The notes beneath the pieces are model-generated. The model worked only from the letters and a program-made list of their open reading frames with translations, ran no database searches and was not told where the DNA came from. Shown here piece after piece: positions 37,111 through 48,049 of a stretch of DNA of 64,000 nt. Every line of letters starts with the position of its first letter. Position 1 is the stretch's first letter. Made by a program: the position numbers and the translations under genes. This stretch comes from Pontederia crassipes (lineage: Eukaryota > Streptophyta > Magnoliopsida > Commelinales > Pontederiaceae), in the NCBI GenBank assembly GCA_030549335.1, contig CM060186.1, positions 22,745,189 through 22,809,188 on the forward strand, given 5' to 3'.

Positions 37111-37850
37111 GGATGAACGAATGCAAGCCGAACACAACTCCTATGAGCACTACTACAAAATTAGATAAAAATGAAAAAGACAAGTCCATTGATAAAAAAA
37201 GGTACAGAGGTATGATTGGTAGTTTACTTTATTTGACAGTATCTAGGCCGGACATAATGTTTAGTGTGTGTTTGTGTGCTTGGTTTCAATCCACCCCCAA
37301 AGAATCGCATTTAATCGTCGTAAAAAGAATACTGCGCTATTTAAAGCATACAAGTGAATTAGGCATTTGGTATGATAGAAATTCCCCATTTGAATTGCAT
37401 GCCTATACCGATGCAGATTTTGCTGGATGTAAAGTTGATAGAAAAAGCACTAGTGGGATGTGTTATTTTCTCAGTAGTTCTCTCATTTCATGGGCTAGCA
37501 AGAAACAAAACTCCATCGCACTTTCTACCGCCGAGGCCGAATATATAGCCGCCGGTAGTTGTTGTGCACAAATACTATGGATAAAACAACAATTGCTTGA
37601 TTATGGTGTAAATTGTTCAAATGTACCCATGAAGTGCGATAACACAAGTACTATAGAAATGACCAAAAACTAATTCAACACTCTAGGACTAAACACATTG
37701 ACTTACGGTATCATTTCATTAGAGAACATGTGTCCCTTAAGAATATTTCCATTGAACATGTGTCCACCGAAGTTCAACTTGAAGACATATTTATAAAACT
37801 CTTAAGTGAAGAACGATTTTGCATGCTTAGAAGGGAATTAGGCTCTTGAT
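37111..37850 (+). mobile_element. Sirevirus pol: RNase H
   Basis: Blocks RGMIGSLLYLTVSRPDIMFS, YTDADFAGCKVDRKSTSG, SWASKKQNSIALSTAEAEY and the closing ILWIKQQLLDYG are the copia RNase H domain, which removes the RNA strand during reverse transcription. The acidic residues of DADFAG and AEAEY are visible. A short tail with HFIREHV-like sequence follows to about 37800. Confidence 0.85.
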
Positions 37851-37984
37851 TGCATATCAATTACACAATATCACTTTTGACATGAATATAACATTAAAAG
37901 TGTTGCACAATACTTACATTTGTATGATATCTCTAGAATATAACTTTTGTGATTTTAAATGATTTTTAATGGCTTAAATTTTGA

Positions 37985-38185
37985 AAAATGCAGGGATCGG
38001 TCGACCGAACGGATGGACCGGTCGACCGGTATATCCATGCGTTTGACTGACATAGATCAACCGATGGTGATCTATTTGGAAAAAGAACGGTCCGGTCGAT
38101 CGCTGCGCAGGATCGGTCAACCAGTATATGCCAAAATCGTGCGATATAAGCAATCGACTGCTCGAATCGGTCGACCAAACTCTTC
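37985..38185 (+). repeat. Internal copy of the LTR palindrome cluster
   Basis: GGTCGACCGAACGG, CCGGTCGACCGG, CGGTCGATCG and CGGTCGACC units at 37997-38175 are the same palindrome family as in the LTRs but lie about 2.3 kb inside the element, between RNase H and the 3' ORF. A CT-rich tract (38340-38580) follows. Could be a second regulatory region for the 3' ORF. Confidence 0.7.
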
Positions 38186-38739
38186 CTCTTCACGCGACCG
38201 CCGCCCCTACGACCCGTCCACCTTCGACAATCGCCGACCAAACTCCGGCCAGTCGCCCTCCGGCAAACCCTAGCGACTGGTCACCCCCATTTCTCGAGTT
38301 CAACAACTGCCGGCCGACTGTCCTACCTTCGATCGATCGCCCTATCTGCTCCGACCGATCATTCTCTCTCTCTCTCCTCTCTCACCGGCCAAGCTCCGCC
38401 GGCCGTCCCTCTTGTCTGATTACCCTTTTTCCCTCTCTCGTCTCCATCAACTCCGTCTCCCTCTAGCCCTCTCTCTCTTCTCTCTCCATCGACCGTCCCT
38501 CTGCTCTTCGGCAATCCCCATCGGCCCACCTCTCTCTCTCTGTTCGGTCGTCTGCCTCTCACTCTCTCTCTCTACCTCCTCTCTCCGTCAATGGCTCTCA
38601 CCCACTGTACTTCTCTCCTCCGGTCGTTTCGTCCTTCTCGCTTCATTACAGCTCTCTACATCTCTCTCTCGATTAATGAGTCACCGACATCAGCTTCATT
38701 TCCGATACCTTCCGACCACCATTGTTGAATCCCATGGAC

Positions 38740-40014
38740 GATGACGAAGAGTATCCCCGTCCCCATCTTGCCTTTCAGCGTCGTCGTCTTTTCTACGGCT
38801 CAGGCGATACCGTTCATATTCTCCCACCTGAACTGGCACCAGAACCCAAACCCACACCTGTCCAACGTGGACGAGGATGATTTCGTGGACGTACTCGTCA
38901 GCCATCTTCCCCCGAGCCCACTGAGTTTAATATTCATCTTTTTGTCACTAGGGACGTCTCTGTTAGTTTTGAAACCCTGTACGCCTCCCGTGAAGTCCGG
39001 CGTGTCTATACCATTGATTGGGACGCTCTGAACATTCCCGATGTTCAGGAGATGTTCGCAACCATCGGTTGGTTGCCACTTCTCTCTCTCACAGAGCGTG
39101 TATATCCTCGTCTTGTTCGTCATTTTTATGCGAACATGACAATCACTCGAGAGGCCATCATCACCTATGTCCTTGGTATGCCCATTCGCTTTGATCCGGA
39201 CCATCTTTGTCGCATCTTTGGTGTTAAGTACCCCTTACCTGGCTTTTATTAATTCGTCACTCATGGCTGGCCTTACGATTATCTTCCGATCGCGCATGAC
39301 ATTCGTACAGTTTTTGCTGGATAAGACGTCTAGTATACCGTCGAAACTACCTATCGACATCTTCATCCACTCATGAAAATGGCACATCACCTCCTTAGCC
39401 GCATGATCACTCCTCGAGCCGGGCACTATACAGAGGTCACTCACTTTGATCTCTTCTTTCTTCATTGTCTCTGCATTCGTGATGTCTCAATTCTTCATTT
39501 CAGTCATTATGTCTTCTATCACATGGACTATACCTTTCAGAAGATCTCTTCTGCTGCTCATGGACGACACCACTTATACTTTGGTGCTTGGATCACAAAG
39601 ATTTTACTCCACTTTGGTGTCGAGATTCCTACTGACGAGGAGTACATTCGACCTCGTCCCACTGACGTCATTGATTTCGAAACTTTACACCAGAAAGGTC
39701 TTAGGTTTAGTGAGCAGGCAGCGCTAGATTCTGATGATAGAGATGATGCCACAGATGGTGAGCCAGCGCCGATCGACACTCAAGATGCACCGGAGGCTGG
39801 CCCCAGCTTTCCGCCACCATTGGCACCCACTGAGCATGTTGGACCTTCCGAGCACGCTACCTCAGATTTCTATGGCACCTATGATTTCACGGCTCTTTCA
39901 CAGCAAGTAGCTGCCATAGAACATCGTGTGACCCAGATGGATCATCGTGTTCGACGGATGAAGCCTGACTCTCGTTACCTTGTTGGTTCACTACAGGCAT
40001 ACTATTCATCGTAG
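38740..40014 (+). mobile_element. Sirevirus 3' env-like ORF
   Basis: The plant-specific 'putative plant transposon protein' domain is visible: a VRRVYTIDWDALN segment, MFATIGWLPLLSLTERVYP, VRHFYANMTI, then MAHHLLSRMITPR, FDLFFLHCLCIRDVSI and LHFGVEIPTDEEY. An acidic Pro-rich linker and a heptad-like end (QQVAAIEHRVTQMDHRV) follow, suggesting a coiled coil. Sireviruses carry such an ORF after pol and it has been called env-like; its function is unknown and I see no clear signal peptide. It is read in more than one frame here, so treat it as a fossil. The Athila-like element at 5489-7806 carries a related domain. Confidence 0.7.
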
Positions 40015-40493
40015 GGATTTATTCCGCCCGTAGCTCGTGAGGATGATAGTCCCATTGAGGAATAGTTGAGTTGTCTCCCTCTTTGATGATGTCAAAAGGG
40101 GGAGAAGATTATGACGATGTTATGATGCTATGTTGACTTTGTGATGTTATGTGTCTTATGTTGTTTACATTTGTGTCGTGCACCATTTTGTAGTGACTAT
40201 AGTCACATTTGTTAGTGCATGAACACACAATGTATTATTAAATATGAATGTAATGTAATGACTTTTTTCTTCACGATGAAATGTCTTTTGATTTCACTTT
40301 TGATTTCATATCTTTCCATATGTTCATATTGTCCCAAGGAATTATGAAAATATAAATGCCACCTATTTAGGGGGAGAAAATGTGAAGTATGCATAAATGT
40401 AGGGGGAGCTTGTTCACTACTTTCTATCTAAACTTACATTTTCATTTTCTTTCTTTCTCTTTCTTCTTATCGTCCAATTAATTTGCCATTATC

Positions 40494-40506
40494 AAAAAGG
40501 GGGAGA
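40494..40506 (+). other. Polypurine tract of the main Sirevirus
   Basis: AAAAAGGGGGAGA directly before the 3' LTR; the place where plus-strand DNA synthesis starts in this family. Confidence 0.85.
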
Positions 40507-40507
40507 T

Positions 40508-41516
40508 TGTTGAATCTTATATTTTGATGATAACAAATTAAATGGACATAAAAATTACTAATCTATGCTCAAGTGATGATAATGCAGGTGTACGATTGAT
40601 ATGACCACATTCGCAAAAGAAATCGGTAAATTAAAATCGCAAGAAAAAATTTTTAGATACGACCGATCGACCGATCATAAGCACCGGTCGATTAATATTC
40701 AGTGGAAGGAAAGACGATATTACACCGGTCGACATCAAGACTATACCGATCGATATACCGGTCGACAACAATTATACCGGTCGACGTTGAGACATTACCG
40801 ATTGATGTATTGGTCGAAGGACCAGTCGACCGAACAAGGATCAAAACGCGAAAAGGAGACAACGGTCACATAGATCGGTTGACCGACCCATCCCAACGGT
40901 CGACCGGCCTCTCGGTCAAATGAACAGTAACGACTAGAATTTTTGAGGAGAAATTTGTGGAAGAATTTTTGAACATCTCCAGGAGCTTATATAAGGAGTG
41001 CCAAAGCTTGAAGGAAAAGCATCCAAGCAAGAAAAAGCATTCTATAGCTCCTCTCAAGTTTTTGAGCATAAAATTGCAAGTTTCTTCCCTTTTATTTTCT
41101 TAGCCTTGAGTGAGAGAGAAAATTTGTAAAAAAAAAAGAGTTAGAGGAAAAATTTACTTTTTGATTTAGTGAGATTGAGAGCTCCTTGTATAAGAGGTGT
41201 GCCTTGCCTCTTGAGCAAAGAAGAAGGCTTGATTGTGTAAAAGAGAGTTGTTCTCTCCCTACAAGAAAAGAGAAAGATAGTGAATCTCCGGTGGTCTCGA
41301 GGTCGAGAAGTCAGAGCGGGGACGTAGGTCAAAGGGTTGAGGCCAAACATTGTCATCATATTGTGTCTCACTGAGTTTGATCTTTATCTTTCTCATTATC
41401 TTTATTTACTTGTGATCGACTTTTTATTGATCTTTCCGAGAGCGAATTTTGAGAATATTTTTTATACACCAATTCAACCCCCCTCCCCCCCCATCTTGGT
41501 GCCTTTTGATCCTACA
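40508..41516 (+). repeat. 3' LTR of the main Sirevirus
   Basis: TGTTGAATCTTATATTTTG to GATCCTACA; partner of 30199-31177. It carries the palindrome cluster at 40660-40910, TATATAAGG near 40988 and a C-rich run at about 41478-41491 before the terminal block. Confidence 0.9.
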
Positions 41517-41844
41517 CACGAACACACACATATATGTATATCAGTATCTTTGTACATTTATGTGTATTTGTGTTTATATACATCTAAGAATACATTTATA
41601 ATTAGTGTATAAATATATATATGTATATTTGTATCTATGTACATATATGTGTATTTGTATTATGTACATCTAGGAATACATTTATAATTAATATTTAATC
41701 AATTTACTCATTAAATTATACAAATTAACACTACCTACTTAAATACAAATTAATATAGGTATATATATATATATCTATTTAAATATATACATGTGTGTGT
41801 ACTTATGTACATTTACTTAATTTATAATTAATAAGTAATAAAGG
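41517..41844. repeat. AT-rich sequence with an 86 bp tandem duplication
   Basis: Two units, about 41530-41608 and 41614-41694, share ATATATGTATAT..GTATCT.TGTACAT and AATACATTTATAATTA. TA-rich microsatellite sequence surrounds them. No gene. Confidence 0.65.
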
Positions 41845-42101
41845 TTGTGCATCATTAGCGTCACAGTAGCGAGACCATCAAAATAGCGACTCATTATCCT
41901 TACAATGGCGTCGCAAGTGAGGTGGCGTAGAAGAATTAGCGTCATAAGTAGCCGATGCCACTATCTCATCATGCGATAGAGCCACAACAGCGTTGACATA
42001 GCATCAATCAATCTGTGATGCTATTTTAGCACACTTGAGCGTCACAAAAAGTCGATGCTAATGCAGCGCTATAAGTTATCACGCAGTTGCCTTTCCTAGT
42101 G
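41845..42101 (+). mobile_element. Probable CACTA right-end remnant
   Basis: Dense in GCGTCACA, AATAGCGAC and GATGCTAATGC words, like the subterminal region of the CACTA element at 59670-62639. It ends CCTTTCCTAGTG, a possible decayed TTTCTTGTAGTG terminus. No left end was found. Confidence 0.4.
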
Positions 42102-42697
42102 TGTGAAATTAGTCACGACGTAGTGCCTAGAAGGCGCCCATTTTGGTATCGGGTCATCACAATGCAAATGCAACGCTAGTTAGTGGCTAATGAGAGGCAA
42201 TTAACATCGCGTGTTCTTTGATCCAATGGTGTCGCTATTTCAACCTTGTTGGTGTTGCTAATATTCATGGCTATTCGATAGATTTCTTATAATGTAGCGT
42301 GTAGTTCTTGATAGTTTACCTACAGTTCTTGCGTAGAAGTTTGTAATCTCTTGATGTTTATATATTGACTTTAGCATCGCAAAAAGTCGGTGCTAATGCT
42401 ACGCTATAAGTTACCACGCAGTTGCCTTTCCTAGTGTGTGAAATTAGTCACGACGTAGCGCCGAGAAGGCACCCATTTTGGTACCGAGTCATCACAATGC
42501 AAATGCAATGCTAGTTAGTGGCTAATGAGAGGCAATTAACATCGTGTGTTCTTTGATCCAATGGTGTCGCTATTTCAACCTTGTTGGTGTTGCTAATATG
42601 CATGGCTATTCGGTAGATTTCTTATAATGCAGTGTGCAGTTCTTGATAGTTTACCTACTGTTGCATAGAATTTTGTAATCTCTTGATGTTTATGTTT
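42039..42697 (+). repeat. Two tandem units of 335 bp
   Basis: The unit starting GCGTCACAAAAAGTCG (42039) is repeated from GCATCGCAAAAAGTCG (42374) with only scattered differences through TCTTGATGTTTA. The repeat includes the presumed CACTA terminus and about 270 bases of neighbouring sequence, so it was duplicated after the transposon end came to lie there. Confidence 0.85.
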
Positions 42698-44330
42698 TGA
42701 GGAAGATCGCTGAAAATTTGAAAATTTTCTTGACTACTAGAGAGTTGATTTGATTTCTTGAACTACAAACATGGCTGATGGAACCAAGTTATCAAGGATA
42801 GAGGAATCAATAGGTAAGTTCCATGCTTTTATGGAGCATTCATTTATGGATATTAATTAAAAGTTTCATGCTATCAATCGATGTTGTCAAGGTCGGACCA
42901 GACCGGCCGATCGGACCAATCACAAATCCAGCCCACTTGGAGCCCCAAAATCGAGCCTCCATTTGGACCAGATTAAACTGGATCAAATCGGTCAAAAACT
43001 GATCAAAACCGATTAAAATCGGCCAAAACTGAATTGAACCGAGTTGAATCGAGTTTTTGGACCAGTAAATTTTTTTTTATTGTTAGATGATTTGATAAAA
43101 ATTATTACTATAAATTTAGAAAATATCCAAAAATGAACTTTCTTCATAAACATTCATATTGACCCATTAGTCTTCTCCTTCATTTATAGTTATCAATTGA
43201 CTCTCACTTTGCTACTATTAGCAATGTGGGACTATCTTTGTGCACTTGTTCTTTCTCTCTTCATTTAGTTTTGAATTTATTAAATTTTGAGCTTTAATTC
43301 ATGATCTTATTTCATTTTTTAATATCATCAATGTATATTATAATATAAATTAATTATATATTTATTATATTAATATAATATTTATCATATTAGATAAATT
43401 AATTATGAATGAATAGTGCACACTTCTTTGTTATATGTATTATACACAACAATGCTATAATGTACTTAGTATAGTATAATATTATATATACACAACTTTA
43501 AATTTCTTTAATTTAGTATATAATAAGTCAAATAAAATAGTTAACTACTCATTATACCATATATTTACTTATAGAATATACAATCTTGTCTTAATATTTT
43601 GAAAAAAATATGTAATTTTTGCTTCTACCATAAAAAAACAAAGATATGAAATATATAAAAAAAGTAATCAATAGAAAATTTGTATATAATAATCAAATTC
43701 ATAATATTTTAATTTATTAAGTGTATAATTTTAAAATCAAATCTTAAAATTAATTATAAACTTATTATTTATTATTTATGATTGTTATTTTTTCTTTTGT
43801 ATAATACATTTTGATATCATATATATACTTATATAATTGAAATATCATAGTTTAATTTACTATATCATATTAAATATAATATTTTATTAGTATCCGGTCC
43901 GACCAATCGTACCGGTCCGATCGGTTCGACCTGAAACGGACACTTTTTCGGATCGTCGTCCGGTCCGGTCCTAAGAACATTGCTGCCAATGAAAGCATGA
44001 GTCCATTAGGAGTGGAATATGATTATTTGAAGACTACTTTAAATGCTATGCCCATGCATAATAACGTTGATATTAGTTATAATCATGGTGCATGATAATG
44101 TTTCAAGTTCTCTCATGAGAGAATTGTAATGCTTATATGGGTAATATTAACATGGAGCTTTTTAGTTTGCTGGGGAATGATCCTATGGAATGTATTTTCA
44201 AGGCTAAACACTTTTTGAATTTCTATGGTATTGCTGAAGAATCCAGGATTTTGGTAGTCTATTCATTAGTATATATAGGTGAATGTATAACAATAAAAAA
44301 CTTTGTTCTTGGACTAATTTTGTGAAATCT
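42698..44330 (+). mobile_element. Ty3/gypsy gag-like fossil split by a hAT element
   Basis: Coding-like sequence starts ATGGCTGATGGAACC at 42771, stops at the hAT element and resumes after it. At about 44137-44270 the blocks LGNDPMECIFKAKHFLNF and YGIAEESRILV resemble the gag core of plant Ty3/gypsy elements (consensus DP..W..KAE.YF..YGI.EE.R). No LTR could be assigned. Fossil with several breaks. Confidence 0.55.
42879..43982. mobile_element. Non-autonomous hAT element
   Basis: 1104 bases. Left end CGATGTTGTCAAGGTCGGAC and right end, reversed, CAATGTTCTTAGGACCGGAC are imperfect inverted repeats; GC-rich GGTCCG/CGGACC words fill both subterminal regions. Flanks CTATCAAT (42871-42878) and CTGCCAAT (43983-43990) agree at six of eight bases, the hAT target size. 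The interior is AT-rich and has no transposase. Confidence 0.8.
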
Positions 44331-46283
44331 TTGGAATTCAAACTTATGTTTATCAAAAACAATTATGATGAAATGTTTAGAAAAATTGACCATTAAGACA
44401 GTTAACTAGCTAATGTGATCACATAAGTTTAAATAAAAAAAGAAATATTATGTGGCTTTCTACTCTTATTACTTTTAAATTACTTTTCAGTACTGAATTC
44501 TACAACTTATAAATAAAAAACAATTATCTATGAAACATTAATTTATTTGCTACAATTGAATATAAGTAAGTTTGGCCAACAACATATACTTAAGTCAGGT
44601 TCCTCCCTTACACACACACACACATATATATATATATCTTGATGGAGGTGTCCCTCCTTTTAGAGGGACTATATGTCTAAAAAGAGTGGGAACACGAAGG
44701 AGGAATCTGTGTGGTGTATGTATATATATCTATATATATAGTTGGTTACAGAAAGGCATTTATTTTCTCACCAAAAGCTTTTGCACCATACAATATGAAA
44801 CAAACTAAATCATAATCTTTTTGGCTGGGTCTTCATAAGGAGGATAAATATATTCCATTTGTTGGAGGTGATTCATCAATTTTAATTGGAAGCTATTTAC
44901 TTGTCTGATTTTGTTTTACAAGAAAGTGCTTTGATATCAAGTTGTGGATGCAGTGCAATGAACGAAGGACATAGAAGGTGATGTTTATCGAATTATATTT
45001 TTATGGCAACAATTATTCTAGATGCATTGACAACTTTATGCCAAGAAAAATTTTTGTTAAGAGATATGCTCCATTTTGACCCCATAAAATACAATGGTCG
45101 TCTAGAAAGTGATTTGTCAAAAGGAAGTCATCATATAGGTTCCACAATTTTTTTTGGTGTTCCACAAGCCATGGGCTAATCATCAAATGAACACAATTTT
45201 AACTAAAAGATATATAGTGAGTTTCATAATTCCACTAATTCAGTAGAGTCAGATCTATAGGTAGAAGTAAAATAACTTTATTTATGTACCTTGATATTGT
45301 TAAAAAAATTTCATGCCCAAATAAATTTTGATATTGTGACAAAAAATCAGCTATGAAAACTATGATCTTATTTAAACTATTGTTAGTCTTTGGTTCAATA
45401 GTTCAAAGACAGTAAAAGATATTGAGAAAAAAGGATTGAAACAGATAGATATCTATTTTTTAGTTCGTATGGGACAAAATCAATACCAAATTGTTAACAT
45501 GTATTAATATTTTGGTGCAGCATGAAACACCATGAAATTTATGAGAAACATTCAAGGCATCAAGTTCAAACATTATAACTTGATTGTTCATATGACCAAA
45601 CTTTCAGCTGTTACAAAGAGAAGGAAAGGGAAATTTTAATTTTTCTTCTCCCCTTTCAATTTCAATTTTAATTCAATACGGAAGCTCTCACCTTCGTGAC
45701 CTTTGGAAATCTGCGGACGCAAATCCTTATTTGTCTTATTTTCGATTCCATTTTCTCCTTTCATTCCCTTTCTTTCATTCATTCTTTTATACCTTTTCAT
45801 CTCTAGCTTTGTGATACTGGCTTCTCTTTGTTCTAGACTACATCAGCTCAAGGGGAGGAGAAAACACGAAGAGCAAAAAGGAAGGAGAAAGAATGGCTAA
45901 AGTTAGAAGGAATTCGAAGAAATGAAAGGAATGACAAATAAAGTGTATTTAACGGGATCTATGTCATCAAGTGTGATCCCTGAGTGTTATGGCATGTTTT
46001 AAGGGTTATAATGGGCATAAATTAATGTCAGTACTTGGGTAGTATGATAGCATATTAGTACCTTGTGAGGGATTGATTTGTTAGGGAAAATAGTAATTTA
46101 TTGAATGAAGTAGATGCTGAAAATCATGCTTATTAATAATGTCTTGATTATGCTTCATGGATCATGATTTAGTTTGGTGGATTTTAAGCAATGTTTTGGG
46201 CTTATCATTGGTATAATAGTTTTAACCTCTATTGTTATTTTTTTGGATCCAAGGAATGTATCGAAATAAGCCTTATTTTATAA

Positions 46284-46320
<37 letters not shown>

Positions 46321-48049
46321 ATAGGAAAGCCATGATGCAGGCCTACCCTTTTTGATGTTTATGCACTTATTGTGCATCGAACATAACAAATGTTCTTATG
46401 ATGATTTATGAAATGGACAGGAAAATGGTATGTGGTTTTAAGATAAATGTTTAACGCTTGATGTTGAAATGCTATAAAAATGTTTAGAAATGATTTTTGG
46501 ACTTTGCCATATGTTAGGTATATATGTAATTATGTTTTAGATCCTTTGGTTGTGTAAATGATTGAAAACCTAAAAATTTTTGCAATGACCAACGTTTCTA
46601 CTAAAAACATTGACAATTGGAATGGAAAGTTCACGCGCCTAAATGTAACGACGAGAAGTAGTCATAGTTTTTTGGATGTCGGAATATTAATAGCGATCAT
46701 AAGGTGATCACTATGAACCTTCCACATTTCAAAAGTTGAACTATATGAACACTTATAATTAACTAAAAATGTTTAGATGACAAGCTGTTCTTTTTGGACA
46801 TCCAAAATTCCTAAGGCCAATATTGACATTTCCTATTCAAGTAAGATCAGATGTCTGCCCGACCTTTTCAGAAATTTGAATCCTATATTGGTTTTATAAT
46901 GACCGGAGAACCTTGTTTAGTCTGCATGCCCTTCGATAGTTTGAATATATCCAAAGAGAAATTGTCGAATGATCGAAAGTTTGACAAAGAGTATGGACTT
47001 AATTTATTTCAAAATTCAAATAAAACCAAATTCAATTCTTTCTTATTCCAAATTCACTGATATGACTTATGATATTGATTAAGAGATCGAGTCCCTTGGT
47101 CCCATATGACTTGATTGAGTCTATTATGATGCAAAAATATAATGTGGACTAAGAAAAGATAAAAATCTAAAGATGCGGGTTGCCATTTCCTACAATGATG
47201 ATATTTTCATAGAGAGATAGGTAGTGAACGTGAAAGCGAAGCGGTGAAGCTACGTGGTTCACTAAAGGCAAAATACCGTAGCCATTATTTTTGTTGTGCT
47301 GGTGGCTTTAGTATAAATAACAAAAATTATTTCAGGAAAGGATGATGCCTCCTTAGCATTAATCTCCCACTGACCATTACAGCATACGTTGAATTACTTC
47401 GCATGTCATACCTTGAAGTAGAAAGCTCTCCCAACTAAATGAAAGATGAATGGAAATATGAAAAGAAATGTTAAATGATGATGATGATGATAAATGGATT
47501 ATGTCCTAATGATGATGAACAAAGAACGATTCTTTCAATATGAAAGGTGAAATCTTACATGATGAATGATTCCTTTCCAAAATGAAGGATGAATCATATG
47601 TTGATTATGATTTATTCAAGATGTTACTTTAATTATGATCAAAGATTGATCCCTTTAACATTCTTTTTCACATCAATGATGTTGTTCAAGAATGGACTAA
47701 GAAAACCTTACAATTACGTAGCATGAGTTAGACTTCATTGTTATTGTCGTATGCTGATTTATTATGAATATGAAAGCTAAATGCTTTGCTTATTATGTTA
47801 AAAAAAATTATTTCATGACTTAAGATATTATCATATTAGAGAGAGTTGACTTCCTTTATTACAGCAAGCACATTTTTCAAATAATGAGACAAATTGAATG
47901 GTAGAACAAATAATATATGTAATCCACTAAAAGCATTACAATCCATCAACAATATCAATTTGCAGCCAACAGGGAAACATTAACAATTCACATTATAAAT
48001 CTTTAAATTAACGAACGGAATAATATTTTATCACTACGGTAGTAAATAA
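44331..48049. other. No gene recognised; AT-rich
   Basis: Includes (TA)n runs near 44620-44745 and 46287-46318, a GAT-triplet run near 47477-47490, and short open frames without domains. Around 45603-45960 the sequence from TGTTACAAAGAGAAGG looks LTR-like, but I found no matching end. The last 300 bases could hold 3' regulatory sequence of the SPEAR-like gene on the minus strand. Confidence 0.35.

Larger units (their letters stand above)
30199..41516 (+). mobile_element. Sirevirus (Ty1/copia) retrotransposon, nearly whole layout
   Basis: Contains 5' LTR, tRNA-iMet primer site, gag remains, integrase, reverse transcriptase, RNase H, a 3' env-like ORF, a polypurine tract and 3' LTR. Without the solo LTR nested at 31244-34484 it would be about 8 kb. 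Order integrase then reverse transcriptase shows Ty1/copia; the long 3' ORF after RNase H and the LTR palindromes fit the Sirevirus genus (SIRE1/Maximus). The gag-protease part is shorter than usual and pol is interrupted several times, so it is a fossil. The LTRs differ at roughly 8% over the first 135 bases by eye. Flanks CACAC and CACGA give only a weak target duplication. Confidence 0.85.

Noticed and set aside
38128-38744. Pro/Ser/Leu-rich open frames before the Sirevirus 3' ORF
   Set aside because: CT-rich low-complexity sequence gives open frames on both strands; the domain-bearing part begins only near 38870.
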